Source of the DNA: Shinella sp. H4-D48
GTDB taxonomy: Bacteria > Pseudomonadota > Alphaproteobacteria > Rhizobiales > Rhizobiaceae
Assembly: GCF_022637395.1 (NCBI RefSeq)
Contig: NZ_CP093337.1
Coordinates: 1,968,001 to 2,032,000, forward strand
Reading direction: 5' to 3'
DNA length: 64,000 bases
In this document: piece after piece, positions 17,125 through 27,243 of the stretch
How the letters are laid out: each line of letters begins with the position of its first letter
How positions within the stretch are numbered: the stretch's first letter is position 1
The notes under the pieces: generated by a model
Told to the model about the DNA's origin: nothing
The model's input: the letters and a program-made list of their open reading frames with translations, nothing else
Databases searched by the model: none
Made by a program: the position numbers and the translations under genes

Positions 17125-20100
17125 TCAGCGGGTGACGAGGCAGCTGCCGCCGGCGCCCTTGTAGCGGTTGCACAGGCTGTTGGCCTCTTCACGCGAACCA
17201 GCCGGAATACGCACACGATAGAACGTGCCCTTGTTGGGGATCGCCACCTGCTTGATGTCCACGCCGCGACCGCCGATCACGCTGCCGAACTTGGCGGACA
17301 GCGAATTGTAGGTCTTCTGCGCTTCCGCCTCAGACGGCAGCGAGGCGATCTGGATGACGTAGCTGCCGGGCGTCACGGCGGCGACCTGGGTGGTCTCCGC
17401 GGCCTGGCTCGTCGCAGCCGCGGTCTGCTGGCCACGGACATTGCCGTTTTCGGTAACAGTTCCGACAACGTTGACCGGCTGGTCGACCGGACGGCTTTCC
17501 GGCGTCGGCGTGTTGTTGCCGGCCGTCGTCGCGGCGTCCGCACCGAAGGTCGTGGTTTTTACGGTACGGACAGGCGCGGTGTCATCGACCTGGGCATTCG
17601 CCACTTCGGCAAGCGCGGAGCGCGGCTGAGTGCCGGTGGCAGCCTGTTCGGCACGCAGCGAGGCATTGGGATCGACCTCGGCATTTGCCGTTGTGGCTTC
17701 GCCTGCCGTGCGGCCGGTGGTCGCCGTCGCCTTCGCGTCGAACTGGGCGGTTTCCTGCGTCGCCGGCGTATCCTCCCGGGCAACCAGCGTGCCGTCGGGT
17801 TTGACGATCATGGTGCGCACCTTGCGGGGCGACACGACAGGCTTGCCGGCGTCGGCGGTCGCCTTTTCAGGCTCATCCACGCCCGGAAGCAGGCGGCTTC
17901 CATCGTCGGCGCCAGCTGTCTCCTGCCCGTCATCCGCATCATCGAACGGCAGGGTGTCCGGCGTTAGCGTGCGCTGTACCACATCGATCGGCTCCTCCGA
18001 CGAGGTGACGAGTTGCTCCTGCTGCGGCGTATTAGCGCCGTCGCCTGCCACGCGATCGTAGACGGCCTTGTCCTGATTGGGCACGGTCTTGCCGCCACGC
18101 TCCTCGGGCACGACCTTGATCGGTTCCTTGTCAGCGAGAATGACGCGTGGCTCACCGGAACTCGCCGTGCCGCCGCCCGTAAACGACGACCATGCATAGA
18201 CGCCACCGCCGCCGACAAGCAGCAGGGCGGCGACGGAGGCCGCAATCAGCATGCCGCGGCGCGGGCGCGACTGTTCGTCATCATAGCCATCGCCGGCGTA
18301 AAGCGTGTTGGCCTGGCCGGGATCGACGGGGATGGCCATGCGCTCCGGCTGGTGCAGCGAACGGCGGAAATCCTCTTCGAGCGCCCGTTCGAAATCATCG
18401 ACATCGTTGATCTGCGCTGCCGGCTGGCCGACCGCGGCTGCACCCGTGGCAGCGCCGCGCGACAAATCTTCCGCGCGCGCCGGAGCAGCCGGCTCGGTAA
18501 AGAGCTGGGCCATCTCCGCATCGAGGTCGAAATCGAAATCGGGCTGGTAGGCCTGCGGCTTTTCCTTCTCGACAACGGGAAGCTGCGGCACGTCCAGTTC
18601 CGTGACCGGCGCGACACCAACATCGGTATCGGCGATCATGGTCGGATCGAAAGGCAGCGAGCCATCCGCCATTTCCGAAACGATCGGCTGCGGCGCCGTA
18701 TAGGTCGATACGGGTACGGCAACGGCCGGCTCACGGCGCACGGGGCGTTCTGCTTCGACAGCGCGAGCCGTTTCTACCGGAGCCACCTCTGCGCGGGCCA
18801 CGGGTTTCGTAACGGCCGGAGTTTCATCCAGCGAAAAATCGGACAGATCGAGATCGATGTCAGAGAGATCAAAGTCCAGATTGTCGAAATGGATGTCCGG
18901 CTCGGCGGCGGGCGTCGTAGCGGAAACCGGCTCCTTACGGGTTTCGATGATCGGTGCCGGCGCTGTAAACGCAGGTTCGGTGAAAGTCGGGACGGCAGAC
19001 GTTACCGCCTTTTCCGCTACGGTCTCGCGGCGGCCGGTCGGTGTTGCACGTCCGAAAATGGCTGCGACATTCGCAAAAGAGTTGCGCTGTGCAGCGGCGG
19101 CTGTAACCCCCGCCGTCGTGGCCGCAGCAGCGGTGGAGGCGGAAAAGGGCGAACCTGCTTCCGGCACAGGATAAAGCTCGACTTCGGCCAGCAGGGAATC
19201 GTGACCGTAGCCCCGCCCCTTCTGGACGGACTGCACCTGGTAATCCGGAGCAGCCTCATGCACAGGCTCCGCCTGCCAGGACTGCTGGGCTTCGGCGACG
19301 GCGCGTGCATGATCTTCTGCCGTGTCGATGGGCATCTCGGAAACGAAATGCGGCTGCTCGCCGGCATAATAGGCTGTCTCGGCATGGAATGGCTCGGCAT
19401 GCTCGACGCCCGAATCGGCCGGCATCCAGCTGCCTGCAACGGGCTCGACAGCGCTTTCGATCACCGTTTCGGCAACCGGCAACGGCTGGACGAACGCGGC
19501 TTCAGCGCTCGTATCCTGCGCGTGAGCCACATCCGTGAAGGTATCGCCGAGAGAAAGTTCAAGCTCGCGCTCGAGATCCACCCCGAGATCGGAAACCGTG
19601 TCGCCTTCCACCGGCTGCAGGCCGAGGAATGTGGGCTCGGGCGCCGCATAAGTTTCGGGTTCCGGGACAGTCGAAATCTGCGGCGGGGCTTCGAAATGCG
19701 GCTCGAAGCGTTCAGCGAACTGCAAGCCTGCATGGGCCTCCGCCTCGACGGAAACCGGCGGCACGTCCTGAACGGTGCCTTCAAGCTCATCAGCGAGCAG
19801 AAGCGCGGAATCAGCAGGGACATCGGCCTGAAACACCGAAGCTTCGACGGTCGCCGGCGTTTCTTCGAACGCTGGCTCCCAATCGCGAGCTTCGTCGACA
19901 TAAACGTCATGAGCGACGAAATCCTCGACGGGACTGGCGACGAACGCATCCACTTGCGGCTCGAAGACGGGCTCGGCATCAACTTGGGCCTGATATGTTT
20001 CGACCGGCGCCTCGAACGTGGGTTCGGCGAATGACGGCTCCTGATGACGGGGGGTGTCTACGAACGTGTCTCGCGCAGGAATCTCGTCGATGATCGCGGC

Positions 20101-20421
20101 GCGGTCCTCGACAACCGGCGACGGCACATCGAAGACAGGCTCGCCGTGGCGTTCGGCAGCCGGCTCCACAAGCGGCTGCGCCGAAACGCGGCTTGCGGGG
20201 GCATCGTACTGCTCGAAGGCTCGCATCAGCTCGTCCTCGAGCGCGAGAACAGCATTCTCGCGCCGGGGCGCAGGCTGCGCGCTTTCGGAGAAGGATTGCG
20301 TCACGCCCTGCACCGGGCGCGGATCGAAGTTCACGAGACGGGCAAGCTCGCTCAGCGGATCATCATCCGCCAAGAGGCCCGCATCACCGGTTCCGCTTCG
20401 CGCGAAGTTCTTGTCAGCCAT
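17125..20421 (-). CDS. large SPOR-domain membrane protein
   Basis: 1098 aa from the ATG at 20421 (a GTG four codons upstream is less likely). Residues 1-720 are very acidic, rich in Ala/Glu/Pro/Val and low in complexity, so probably disordered and cytoplasmic. One membrane helix lies at about 722-747 (GMLIAASVAALLLVGGGGVY). A periplasmic linker leads to a C-terminal SPOR domain (about 1017-1098) beginning GSYVIQIASLPSEAEA. SPOR domains bind glycan strands stripped of stem peptides at division septa. The gene lies between argS and nagZ. The family is clear; a division role is inferred from the domain. The N-terminal region is unusually long compared with FtsN-type proteins. Confidence 0.85.
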   Translation of the reverse strand: MADKNFARSGTGDAGLLADDDPLSELARLVNFDPRPVQGVTQSFSESAQPAPRRENAVLALEDELMRAFEQYDAPASRVSAQPLVEPAAERHGEPVFDVPSPVVEDRAAIIDEIPARDTFVDTPRHQEPSFAEPTFEAPVETYQAQVDAEPVFEPQVDAFVASPVEDFVAHDVYVDEARDWEPAFEETPATVEASVFQADVPADSALLLADELEGTVQDVPPVSVEAEAHAGLQFAERFEPHFEAPPQISTVPEPETYAAPEPTFLGLQPVEGDTVSDLGVDLERELELSLGDTFTDVAHAQDTSAEAAFVQPLPVAETVIESAVEPVAGSWMPADSGVEHAEPFHAETAYYAGEQPHFVSEMPIDTAEDHARAVAEAQQSWQAEPVHEAAPDYQVQSVQKGRGYGHDSLLAEVELYPVPEAGSPFSASTAAAATTAGVTAAAAQRNSFANVAAIFGRATPTGRRETVAEKAVTSAVPTFTEPAFTAPAPIIETRKEPVSATTPAAEPDIHFDNLDFDLSDIDLDLSDFSLDETPAVTKPVARAEVAPVETARAVEAERPVRREPAVAVPVSTYTAPQPIVSEMADGSLPFDPTMIADTDVGVAPVTELDVPQLPVVEKEKPQAYQPDFDFDLDAEMAQLFTEPAAPARAEDLSRGAATGAAAVGQPAAQINDVDDFERALEEDFRRSLHQPERMAIPVDPGQANTLYAGDGYDDEQSRPRRGMLIAASVAALLLVGGGGVYAWSSFTGGGTASSGEPRVILADKEPIKVVPEERGGKTVPNQDKAVYDRVAGDGANTPQQEQLVTSSEEPIDVVQRTLTPDTLPFDDADDGQETAGADDGSRLLPGVDEPEKATADAGKPVVSPRKVRTMIVKPDGTLVAREDTPATQETAQFDAKATATTGRTAGEATTANAEVDPNASLRAEQAATGTQPRSALAEVANAQVDDTAPVRTVKTTTFGADAATTAGNNTPTPESRPVDQPVNVVGTVTENGNVRGQQTAAATSQAAETTQVAAVTPGSYVIQIASLPSEAEAQKTYNSLSAKFGSVIGGRGVDIKQVAIPNKGTFYRVRIPAGSREEANSLCNRYKGAGGSCLVTR

Positions 20422-20483
20422 ACTGCTTCCCACTCATAAGCTACAAAGACGCATTGCCAGCTTATTATGGGTAAATGGTGACG

Positions 20484-22244
20484 TTATCGCATTTCATCCG
20501 GTGCTGCGGTACCTGTAATGGACAGACCCGACTTGATAACGGAAGCGACAGCGTGCACCAGCCCAAGTCTGGCGATGGTCAATTCTCTATTTTTATCGTT
20601 AACAAACCGTAATTCCGGTTGTTCTTTACCCTTGTTCCAGTGTCCGTGGAATGCGCTGGCAAGTTCATAGAGATAAAATGCAATGCGATGCGGCTCCTGC
20701 GCCGCTGCCGCACCTTCGATGACACGGGGATATTCTGCCAGTTTTGCCAGAAGCTGCAACTCGCTCGGATCCGCGATATTTCCGGCGATCGCACTGGCAA
20801 GATCGAGCGCACCTACATCGAGACCCGGCAGTGCCTCGGCCGCCTGACGGAAGACCGACATGCAACGTGCATGAGCATACTGCACATAGAAGACCGGATT
20901 GTCCTTGGACTGCTCGGTCACCTTCGCAAAGTCGAAGTCGAGCGGCTCGCTGCTCTTGCGATAGAGCATCATGAAGCGGACGGGATCGCGGCCGACCTCC
21001 TCGACGACATCGCGCAGGGTCACGAAATCGCCGGAGCGCTTGGACATCTTCACCGGCTCGCCATCGCGGTAGAGCTTGACGAGCTGGCACAGCAGGACGG
21101 TCAGCTTCGAGTTTCCATCGGAAACCGCCTTGGCGACCGCCTCAAGGCGCTTGACGTAACCGCCATGGTCGGCGCCGAGCACATAGATCATCTCGTCGAA
21201 GCCGCGATCGAACTTGTCCTTGAAGTAGGCGACGTCTGCGGCGAAGTAAGTATAGGACCCGTCGGACTTGATCAGCGGGCGGTCGATATCGTCACCCACC
21301 TCCGTCGAGCGGAACAGGGTCTGCTCGCGGTCTTCCCAGTCTTCCGGCAGTTGACCCTTCGGCGGGGGCAGAACGCCCTTGTAGACATAGCCCTTGAAGG
21401 TCAGGTCATTGATCGCGGTGCGGATAGGCGCGCCGTTTCCGGCATGAAGCGAACGTTCCGAGAAGAAGACGTCATGCTCGACGTTGAGGGCGGCCAGGTC
21501 CTCGCGGATCATCGCCATCATCATGTCGATGGCCTTTTCCTTGACGATCGGCAGCCACTGCACCTCCGACATCGCACGCAGCGACGTGCCGTGTTCGGCC
21601 ACGAGCGCCTCCCCAACAGGGATCAGGTAGTCGCCGGGATAGAGACCCGACGGGATTTCACCGATCGTCTCGCCCAGCGCCTGCCGATAGCGAAGGAAGG
21701 CGGAACGCGCCAACACGTCGATCTGCGAACCGGCATCGTTGATGTAATATTCCTTCGTGACGGCGTAACCGGCAAAGGCGAGAAGATTGGCGAGCGCATC
21801 GCCGACCACGGCACCGCGGCAATGGCCGACATGCATGGGGCCGGTCGGATTGGCCGACACATATTCCACGTTGACCTTTCGGCCGGCGCCCGTCGTGCTG
21901 CGACCATAATCGGAGCCCGCAGCCACGACGGCAGCCAAAAGCTTCTGCCAATAGGCGACGGACAGGCGCACATTGATGAAGCCCGGCCCGGCCACGCCGA
22001 CATCGGCGACTTCCGGATCGTTCTTCAGCTCGGCCACGATGAGATCGGCAAGCGCGCGCGGATTGAGACCGAGCGGCTTGGCCAGAACCATCGCAGCATT
22101 GGTGGCGACATCGCCATGGCTCTGATCACGCGGCGGCTCGACGCTGATACGGCCGAAATCGAGTTCGGCGCGCTTCTCACGGACGATTTGAAGTCCTTCG
22201 AGTACGTTTTTGATTCTGCTGTCGAAGTCTGTAAAAAGGTTCAT
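20484..22244 (-). CDS. argS: arginyl-tRNA synthetase
   Basis: 586 aa class I synthetase. The HIGH-type motif is [12 protein letters not shown] (about residue 138) and the KMSKS-type motif is [10 protein letters not shown] (about 395). The C-terminal DALR anticodon-binding domain holds [14 protein letters not shown] take the ATG at 22244 ([11 protein letters not shown]), with an in-frame ATG three codons upstream as the alternative. It is followed after 62 bases by the SPOR gene. Confidence 0.95.
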   Translation of the reverse strand: MNLFTDFDSRIKNVLEGLQIVREKRAELDFGRISVEPPRDQSHGDVATNAAMVLAKPLGLNPRALADLIVAELKNDPEVADVGVAGPGFINVRLSVAYWQKLLAAVVAAGSDYGRSTTGAGRKVNVEYVSANPTGPMHVGHCRGAVVGDALANLLAFAGYAVTKEYYINDAGSQIDVLARSAFLRYRQALGETIGEIPSGLYPGDYLIPVGEALVAEHGTSLRAMSEVQWLPIVKEKAIDMMMAMIREDLAALNVEHDVFFSERSLHAGNGAPIRTAINDLTFKGYVYKGVLPPPKGQLPEDWEDREQTLFRSTEVGDDIDRPLIKSDGSYTYFAADVAYFKDKFDRGFDEMIYVLGADHGGYVKRLEAVAKAVSDGNSKLTVLLCQLVKLYRDGEPVKMSKRSGDFVTLRDVVEEVGRDPVRFMMLYRKSSEPLDFDFAKVTEQSKDNPVFYVQYAHARCMSVFRQAAEALPGLDVGALDLASAIAGNIADPSELQLLAKLAEYPRVIEGAAAAQEPHRIAFYLYELASAFHGHWNKGKEQPELRFVNDKNRELTIARLGLVHAVASVIKSGLSITGTAAPDEMR

Positions 22245-22313
22245 CTCATCCATCCGCGCGCAGAGAACCGCATCGGGCTGTATTCCTGCGAAGAAATTCG
22301 GGGTGCCGGCTGA

Positions 22314-23534
22314 CTATCGCAATTCAGGGGTATGGTCAAACAGCCGGCGATGGGTGTTGATCGCGTAATTGTCGGTCATACCCGCCAGATAATCGGCGAC
22401 GTGGCGGGCACGCGCCGATTCGGGCATGGTGGCGATGCGGTCGACCCAATAGTGTCCCTGCATGAGCTGGGGATCATCCATGTAAGCATGATAGAGATCG
22501 GTCAGGATCGATGCCGCGTTGGCGCGCACGCGCATGACTTCCGGGTGCCGGTAGATCCTTGAGAACAGGAGTTTCTTGATCTCCCTGTCGGTCTGCCCCA
22601 TGCCTTCGGAAAAGGTCGCCATGCACCGGCGCGCCTTGCGCACATCGTCGGCACTCTCGGGACGAACCTCCAGCAGCGCGTGCTGCGCGTAGCCGATGAC
22701 ATCCTCCACCATCGCCGTGATCTGCCGGCGCATGATCTCGTGGGTGAAGCGCGATGCTTCGAGACCCGGATAGCGATCGTGAACCTCCCGCATCAGCCTT
22801 GCCAGGAAGGGCACCTCCTCCAGCATGTCGAAGGTCAGGAAGCCGGAGCGCAGGCCGTCATCGATGTCATGGGTGTTATAGGCGATATCATCGGCGATGG
22901 CGGCGACCTGCGCCTCCAAGCTCGCGAAACTGCCAATTTCAAGATCATGCATCGCGCAATATTCAAGGATGGGCCGCGGCACCTCCTTGCCATGCGTGCA
23001 TTCTCCGTTGGGACCGATCAGCGGGCCGTTGTGCTTGACCAGACCCTCCAGGCTTTCCCATGTCAGGTTCAGCCCATCGAACTCGGCATAGCGTCGTTCG
23101 AGCTTGGTGACGATGCGCAGGGACTGGGCGTTGTGATCGAAGCCGCCGAATGGCTCCAGAACCTCCTGCAACGCGTCTTCCCCGGTATGCCCGAAGGGGG
23201 TGTGACCGAAATCGTGCACCAGCGCCACGCCTTCGGCGAGATCCTCGTCGAGCTTCAGTGCCCGCGCCAGCGCCCGGGCGATCTGCGCCACCTCGATAGT
23301 ATGGGTCAGCCGCGTGCGGTAATGGTCGCCGTCAGCTGCGATGAACACCTGCGTCTTGTGCTTGAGACGACGGAAGGCCGTCGTGTGCACAATGCGGTCG
23401 CGGTCGCGCTGGAAATCCGATCGCGTGGGGCTTTCGCTTTCGGGAAAGAGCCTCCCACGGCTTGTCCAGGGATCGGAAGCATAGATGGCGCGCTGTCCGG
23501 CGCCGAAACCCAGCGCATGTCTGTCGAGTGTCAT
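22314..23534 (-). CDS. dgt: deoxyguanosinetriphosphate triphosphohydrolase-like protein
   Basis: 406 aa HD-domain dNTPase. The metal-binding HD motif is [17 protein letters not shown] (H107-D108). Earlier [21 protein letters not shown] and [18 protein letters not shown] are typical of the dGTPase type 2 subfamily. It would hydrolyse dNTPs to deoxynucleosides and triphosphate. It is divergent from erpA across a 217-base gap. Confidence 0.92.
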   Translation of the reverse strand: MTLDRHALGFGAGQRAIYASDPWTSRGRLFPESESPTRSDFQRDRDRIVHTTAFRRLKHKTQVFIAADGDHYRTRLTHTIEVAQIARALARALKLDEDLAEGVALVHDFGHTPFGHTGEDALQEVLEPFGGFDHNAQSLRIVTKLERRYAEFDGLNLTWESLEGLVKHNGPLIGPNGECTHGKEVPRPILEYCAMHDLEIGSFASLEAQVAAIADDIAYNTHDIDDGLRSGFLTFDMLEEVPFLARLMREVHDRYPGLEASRFTHEIMRRQITAMVEDVIGYAQHALLEVRPESADDVRKARRCMATFSEGMGQTDREIKKLLFSRIYRHPEVMRVRANAASILTDLYHAYMDDPQLMQGHYWVDRIATMPESARARHVADYLAGMTDNYAINTHRRLFDHTPELR

Positions 23535-23751
23535 TCGTCACCTGCATTCACGCCGCCCATTGACGCGGCCTCAATGCCTTCATACCTATAGTGTGCATAG
23601 CAGCAAGTCCGGCCGCAAGCTCCGTCTGAAAGATCAGCATTTTCAATGATCTGCCGACGGTTCCGCGTTTAGTCGGGCTTCACGGCGCAGCCGCGCCGGC
23701 CAATGCGAACAAACGATTCTCTCCGGATCTTGACCCCGGCAGGAGGCAGAC

Positions 23752-24084
23752 ATGAGCAACCAACCCGTAACCCTTTCCGATGCCGCCGCCCGGCGCATTG
23801 CGACCATTCTCGGCTCCTCGCCCGAAAAGCAGGCGCTTCGCGTGTCTGTCGAAGGCGGCGGCTGTTCCGGCTTTTCCTACAAGTTCGATCTTGTCGAAGA
23901 CCAGCAGGACGATGATCTCGTTCTGGAGAAGAACGATGCACGCGTGCTGATCGACCAGCTTTCGCTCGTCTACATGGACGGCTCGGAGATCGATTTCGTC
24001 GACAACCTTCTTGGCCAGTCTTTCCAGATCAAGAATCCGAACGCCGTCGCCAATTGCGGCTGCGGCACCAGCTTCTCGATCTGA
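23752..24084 (+). CDS. erpA: iron-sulfur cluster insertion protein ErpA
   Basis: 110 aa A-type Fe-S carrier (HesB/IscA/SufA family). The three cluster-binding cysteines are present: C38 in GGGCSGFSYKF, and C102 and C104 in NCGCGTSF. It delivers Fe-S clusters to apoproteins in the cytoplasm. A strong AGGAGG stands 5 bases before the ATG. The dgt gene is divergent and xthA follows 59 bases downstream. SufA or a second A-type paralogue is the alternative name. Confidence 0.9.
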   Translation: MSNQPVTLSDAAARRIATILGSSPEKQALRVSVEGGGCSGFSYKFDLVEDQQDDDLVLEKNDARVLIDQLSLVYMDGSEIDFVDNLLGQSFQIKNPNAVANCGCGTSFSI

Positions 24085-24143
24085 CGTCATTTCATACCCG
24101 GCCAACAGAGATTGGCCGGAAGAACACGCGAAACGGAAACCGC

Positions 24144-24941
24144 ATGCCGATCAAGATTGCCACCTGGAACATCAACGGCGTGCGGGCCCGCATCGAAAAC
24201 CTCGTCGCGTGGCTGAAGGAATCGAACCCCGACATCGTCGCGTTGCAGGAAATCAAGACGGTCGATGAGACATTTCCGCGCCTGGAGATCGAAGCGCTCG
24301 GCTATCATGTGGAGACACACGGGCAGAAGGGCTTCAACGGTGTCGCGCTTCTGTCGAAGATCCGCCCCGACGAGGTGAACCGCGGCCTTCCGGGCGACGA
24401 GGCCGACGAACAGGCGCGCTTCATCGAGGGCGTCTTTTCCGTTGAGGGCGGCGCAATCCGCGTCTGCTCGATCTACCTGCCGAACGGCAACCCCGCCGAT
24501 GATCCGGTCAAATACCCCTACAAGCTTTCATGGATGGAGCGCCTCTTCGCCTTCGCGCAGGATCGCCTGGCGCTGGAAGAACCCCTCGTGCTTGCCGGCG
24601 ACTATAATGTCATCCCCGAGCCGCACGACTGCTGGGACGTCAAGGTCTGGGAGCGGGACGCGCTCTATCTGCCGCCGACACGGCAGGCCTTCAGACGTCT
24701 TGAAAACCTCGGTCTCACCGATGCGGTGCGCGCCTCGTCGGATGCCGCGCCGCTTTATACGTTCTGGGATTATCAGGGCGGGTGCTGGCCGAAGAACTAC
24801 GGTATCCGCATCGACCATCTCATGCTGTCGGCCGAGGCATCGGACCGGCTGGTCTCGACAGCCGTCGAGAAGCATGTGCGCAACTGGGAAAAGCCATCGG
24901 ACCATGTGCCAGTAGTGGCTGTGCTCGACTACGCCGCGTGA
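24144..24941 (+). CDS. xthA: exodeoxyribonuclease III
   Basis: 265 aa endonuclease/exonuclease/phosphatase fold. Motifs are IATWNINGVRAR, LQEIKT (catalytic Glu), GDYNVIPEPHD, RIDHLMLS and the terminal SDHVPVVAVLD. It acts as an AP endonuclease and 3'-5' exonuclease in base-excision repair. I start it at the ATG at 24144 (MPIKIATWN), where the fold begins. It converges with exoR, 27 bases away. Confidence 0.94.
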   Translation: MPIKIATWNINGVRARIENLVAWLKESNPDIVALQEIKTVDETFPRLEIEALGYHVETHGQKGFNGVALLSKIRPDEVNRGLPGDEADEQARFIEGVFSVEGGAIRVCSIYLPNGNPADDPVKYPYKLSWMERLFAFAQDRLALEEPLVLAGDYNVIPEPHDCWDVKVWERDALYLPPTRQAFRRLENLGLTDAVRASSDAAPLYTFWDYQGGCWPKNYGIRIDHLMLSAEASDRLVSTAVEKHVRNWEKPSDHVPVVAVLDYAA

Positions 24942-24968
24942 TGCGCGCGAGATCTCTCTTCGATCAGT

Positions 24969-25754
24969 CTATTCGTTGGGATTGAAACGAATGCTCTGCG
25001 CGAGTGCGACGCCCTTGCGGCGGTCCTCCTCGGTGGCGACGGAGAACGCCTCCTCCTGCGTCGCCTGAAGCCAGCCACAGTCCTTGGGCGGGCAATGGTC
25101 CAGCGCCGCCGTCATGAAGGCGAGACCACGGGCCGTGTCCCCTTCCTGGAAAAGAATGTTACCGAACAAGCCCATCGCACCGGCATGGCCCTTGTTGCGC
25201 GCGCGGTTCAGCCATTTCTTGGCTTGGTGCACGGACACATTGCCACCCTCGCCGCGCAGCATCATGCGGCCAAGCTGGAACTGCGCTTCGGGAATGCCGA
25301 AGGTGGACGCGGCCTGGAAATAGAGCTGACGCGCCTGCGTCAGATCGATCCGGACCGGACTGTCTGGGATACCGCGGCGATAGTAGCTGGCGAGTGAAAT
25401 CAGGGCGCTGGCGAAATAACCCGTATCTTCCGACCCCGGCTCGACGCCGGCACGGGCGATCTCGCTATAGATCTTGAAGGCTTCCAGGTCGTTCTCCGGT
25501 ACGCCGTCGCCGTCGGCATACATGTTGGCGAGCGCCCAGCGCGAACCCGTATGTCCCTTTTCCGCGGCATAGCGATAGGCCTCGACGGCATCGCCCTTGC
25601 GACCTTCCTTGTAGGAGAAGAAACCGAACTTGAAGAGATCGAAAGGCCCGCTTTCCTTGGTAATGCCCGCATCGGGATCGAATGCCAGAGCCGTCGACGC
25701 CATCCCGCAGGAGAGCGAAAGGCAGAGACCCATTACAAGTACTTTCATCGGCAT
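24969..25754 (-). CDS. exoR: ExoR, periplasmic Sel1-repeat regulator
   Basis: 261 aa. A Sec signal peptide (about 1-24, cleavage after STALA) is followed by Sel1-like repeats such as GHTGSRWALANMYADGDG and AQFQLGRMMLRGEGG. The sequence matches rhizobial ExoR closely. In Sinorhizobium and Agrobacterium, ExoR binds the sensor ExoS in the periplasm and represses the ExoS/ChvI system, which controls exopolysaccharide, motility and acid response. The open frame extends about 100 codons further upstream, but without a signal peptide there; the ATG at 25754 gives the expected N-terminus (ATG at 25748 is also possible). Confidence 0.9.
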   Translation of the reverse strand: MPMKVLVMGLCLSLSCGMASTALAFDPDAGITKESGPFDLFKFGFFSYKEGRKGDAVEAYRYAAEKGHTGSRWALANMYADGDGVPENDLEAFKIYSEIARAGVEPGSEDTGYFASALISLASYYRRGIPDSPVRIDLTQARQLYFQAASTFGIPEAQFQLGRMMLRGEGGNVSVHQAKKWLNRARNKGHAGAMGLFGNILFQEGDTARGLAFMTAALDHCPPKDCGWLQATQEEAFSVATEEDRRKGVALAQSIRFNPNE

Positions 25755-26011
25755 CAACTCAGACCTGGGTATCACTTCAACTATTCCGCGGCCGGCCGAT
25801 CTATCGCCAAGAAACCGGGAACGTACGGTTTTCGTACGCTTTTCCGACAGTTCCCGCGGCAATGACATCGTTTGGCTCATCATATCCCTTGAGCGCGGTC
25901 GCCCGCATCTGCATGCCCTTATCGCTGCGCCCCGTTTGTGGCGGGAAATGGACATTTCGTCGCTTGCCAGAGGGTGTAGCAAACTCTGGAAAAAAATGTG
26001 TTGCGATTCTG

Positions 26012-26037
26012 TCACAGAATTTTCAGCAACACTGTGA
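26012..26037. promoter_or_regulatory. inverted repeat, possible operator upstream of exoR
   Basis: TCACAG (26012-26017) and CTGTGA (26032-26037) form a perfect 6-bp inverted repeat with a 14-base AT-rich spacer, about 260-285 bases before the exoR start. Such symmetry suggests a dimeric regulator. ExoR expression is known to respond to ChvI in relatives, but I cannot tell from sequence whether this is a ChvI site. Confidence 0.3.
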
Positions 26038-26193
26038 TTTCCCCACTGCAAGCGCCCAACAATAAGGAAACATTAACTATAACGATTGTCGCAGATGATT
26101 TGAGCACCATTTAGGCGCGCCCGATGAGCGCCGCGCGAAAGCTGCGGGACAGGCTGCGCGAAAAGCAGGAAAACAGAAGCCCAGAAACGAGAA

Positions 26194-26214
26194 AACCCGG
26201 CACTAGGCCGGGTT
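26194..26214 (-). terminator. intrinsic terminator of tRNA-Leu
   Basis: Arms 26194-26201 (AACCCGGC) and 26207-26214 (GCCGGGTT) form an 8-bp stem with a 5-base loop. On the minus strand the stem runs into TTTTC. It starts 3 bases after the tRNA CCA end. Confidence 0.85.
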
Positions 26215-26216
26215 CT

Positions 26217-26301
26217 TGGTGCGGTCGAGAAGACTCGAACTTCCACGGGTTGCCCCACAGCGACCTCAACGCTGCGCGTCTACCAATTCCGCCACGACCG
26301 C
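26217..26301 (-). tRNA. tRNA-Leu (anticodon GAG)
   Basis: On the minus strand the 5' acceptor arm GCGGTCG (26301-26295) pairs with CGACCGC (26227-26221), followed by A and an encoded CCA (26219-26217). The D-arm contains AATTGGTAGACGC. The anticodon stem CAGCG/CGCTG encloses the loop TTGAGGT, giving anticodon GAG, which reads CTC and CTT leucine codons. A long variable arm (GGGGCAACCC) confirms a class II tRNA, and the T-arm carries GTTCGAGTC. Length is 85 nt including CCA. Confidence 0.97.
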
Positions 26302-26336
26302 ATCGTGGTAGGTGTCGTCTTGCGGCGACGGGGGTG

Positions 26337-26365
26337 CATGTAGCAAAAGGATTTGGGGTGCACAA
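26337..26365 (-). promoter_or_regulatory. putative promoter of tRNA-Leu
   Basis: Minus strand TTGTGC (26365-26360), 17-base spacer, TACATG (26342-26337). The -10 is weak, but spacing and position (about 36 bases before the mature 5' end) fit a tRNA promoter. Confidence 0.35.
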
Positions 26366-26496
26366 GGCCGCGCGACAAGAAAAATGAGAGAAAGCGAAAC
26401 AATTTCAACAGTCCCTTCGCAAGGCCCCGGAAACCCCTGAAATCCTTGCAGGATCGCTCCTATATCTGGCACAAGGAACCCGAAAGGAAAGCCGTC

Positions 26497-27243
26497 ATGC
26501 AGCGCCAGGACATCGAGACATCCCTTCTAGCGATTCCCGGCTCCCCGCCGGTGCGCTGGCGCGTCGCGCCAGGACTTGTCGCCTATGACGAGGCAGTCGA
26601 AACGATGGAGCGCGAGGCGGCCGCCATTGCGCGCGGAGAAGCCGACGAACTGGTCTGGCTGGTCGAGCATCCGCCTCTTTACACCGCTGGCACCAGCGCG
26701 GTGCCCGATGACCTGGTGGCTCCCGATCGCTTTCCGGTGTTCTCCACGGGACGCGGCGGTGAATATACCTATCACGGCCCCGGCCAGCGTGTTGTCTATG
26801 TCATGCTGGATCTCAAGCGCCGGCGGCAGGATGTGCGTGCCTTCGTGGCAGCACTCGAGGCCGTCGTGATCGATGCGCTCGATTCCATGAACATCCGCGG
26901 CGAGCGGCGCGAAGATCGTGTCGGAGTCTGGGTACGCCGGCCCGAGCGCCCACCGCTGCCCGATGGGTCACCTGCAGAAGACAAGATCGCCGCCATCGGC
27001 ATCCGCCTGCGCCGGTGGGTGAGCTTTCACGGCTTTTCCCTCAATGTCGATCCGGACCTCGAACATTTCAGCGGCATCGTGCCTTGCGGCATCCGCGGTT
27101 ACGGCGTGACCAGCCTCGTCGACCTCGGCCTGCCGGTCATGATGAGCGACGTCGATATCCAGATCCGCAACTCGTTCGAGCGGGTCTTTGGCGAAACCAT
27201 CCCCGACACGGACTTTCAGGCGATTAGCGCATCGCAGGCATAG
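26497..27243 (+). CDS. lipB: octanoyltransferase LipB
   Basis: 248 aa. Blocks [56 protein letters not shown] (with the catalytic lysine) and [13 protein letters not shown] (with the catalytic cysteine) are diagnostic. LipB moves octanoyl groups from acyl carrier protein to lipoyl domains in the cytoplasm. The ATG at 26497 is preceded by GAAAGGAAA; longer in-frame starts have no support. Its last 28 bases overlap the convergent M50 protease gene. Confidence 0.95.
   Translation: MQRQDIETSLLAIPGSPPVRWRVAPGLVAYDEAVETMEREAAAIARGEADELVWLVEHPPLYTAGTSAVPDDLVAPDRFPVFSTGRGGEYTYHGPGQRVVYVMLDLKRRRQDVRAFVAALEAVVIDALDSMNIRGERREDRVGVWVRRPERPPLPDGSPAEDKIAAIGIRLRRWVSFHGFSLNVDPDLEHFSGIVPCGIRGYGVTSLVDLGLPVMMSDVDIQIRNSFERVFGETIPDTDFQAISASQA

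Larger units (their letters stand above)
25755..26216. other. exoR upstream region
   Basis: A 462-base gap between exoR and tRNA-Leu. It holds, from low to high coordinates, a CGTACG/CGTACG hairpin near 25823-25838 in the exoR leader, an AT-richer stretch at about 25980-26100 with the inverted repeat TCACAG-N14-CTGTGA, and the tRNA terminator at 26194-26214. I see no further gene. The length and AT-rich patch fit a regulated exoR promoter with a long leader. Confidence 0.5.

Noticed and set aside
18013-20034. A 673-codon open frame antisense to the SPOR gene
   Set aside because: It mirrors the low-complexity, GC-rich SPOR coding strand; its product has no recognisable domain and is an arginine/glycine-rich shadow. 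Similar long antisense frames over secY, rplF-rplE, dipM and pccB were rejected for the same reason.
25755-26051. A 99-codon N-terminal extension of exoR
   Set aside because: The extension has no homology to ExoR and would bury the signal peptide inside the chain. It also runs through the AT-rich promoter-like region.
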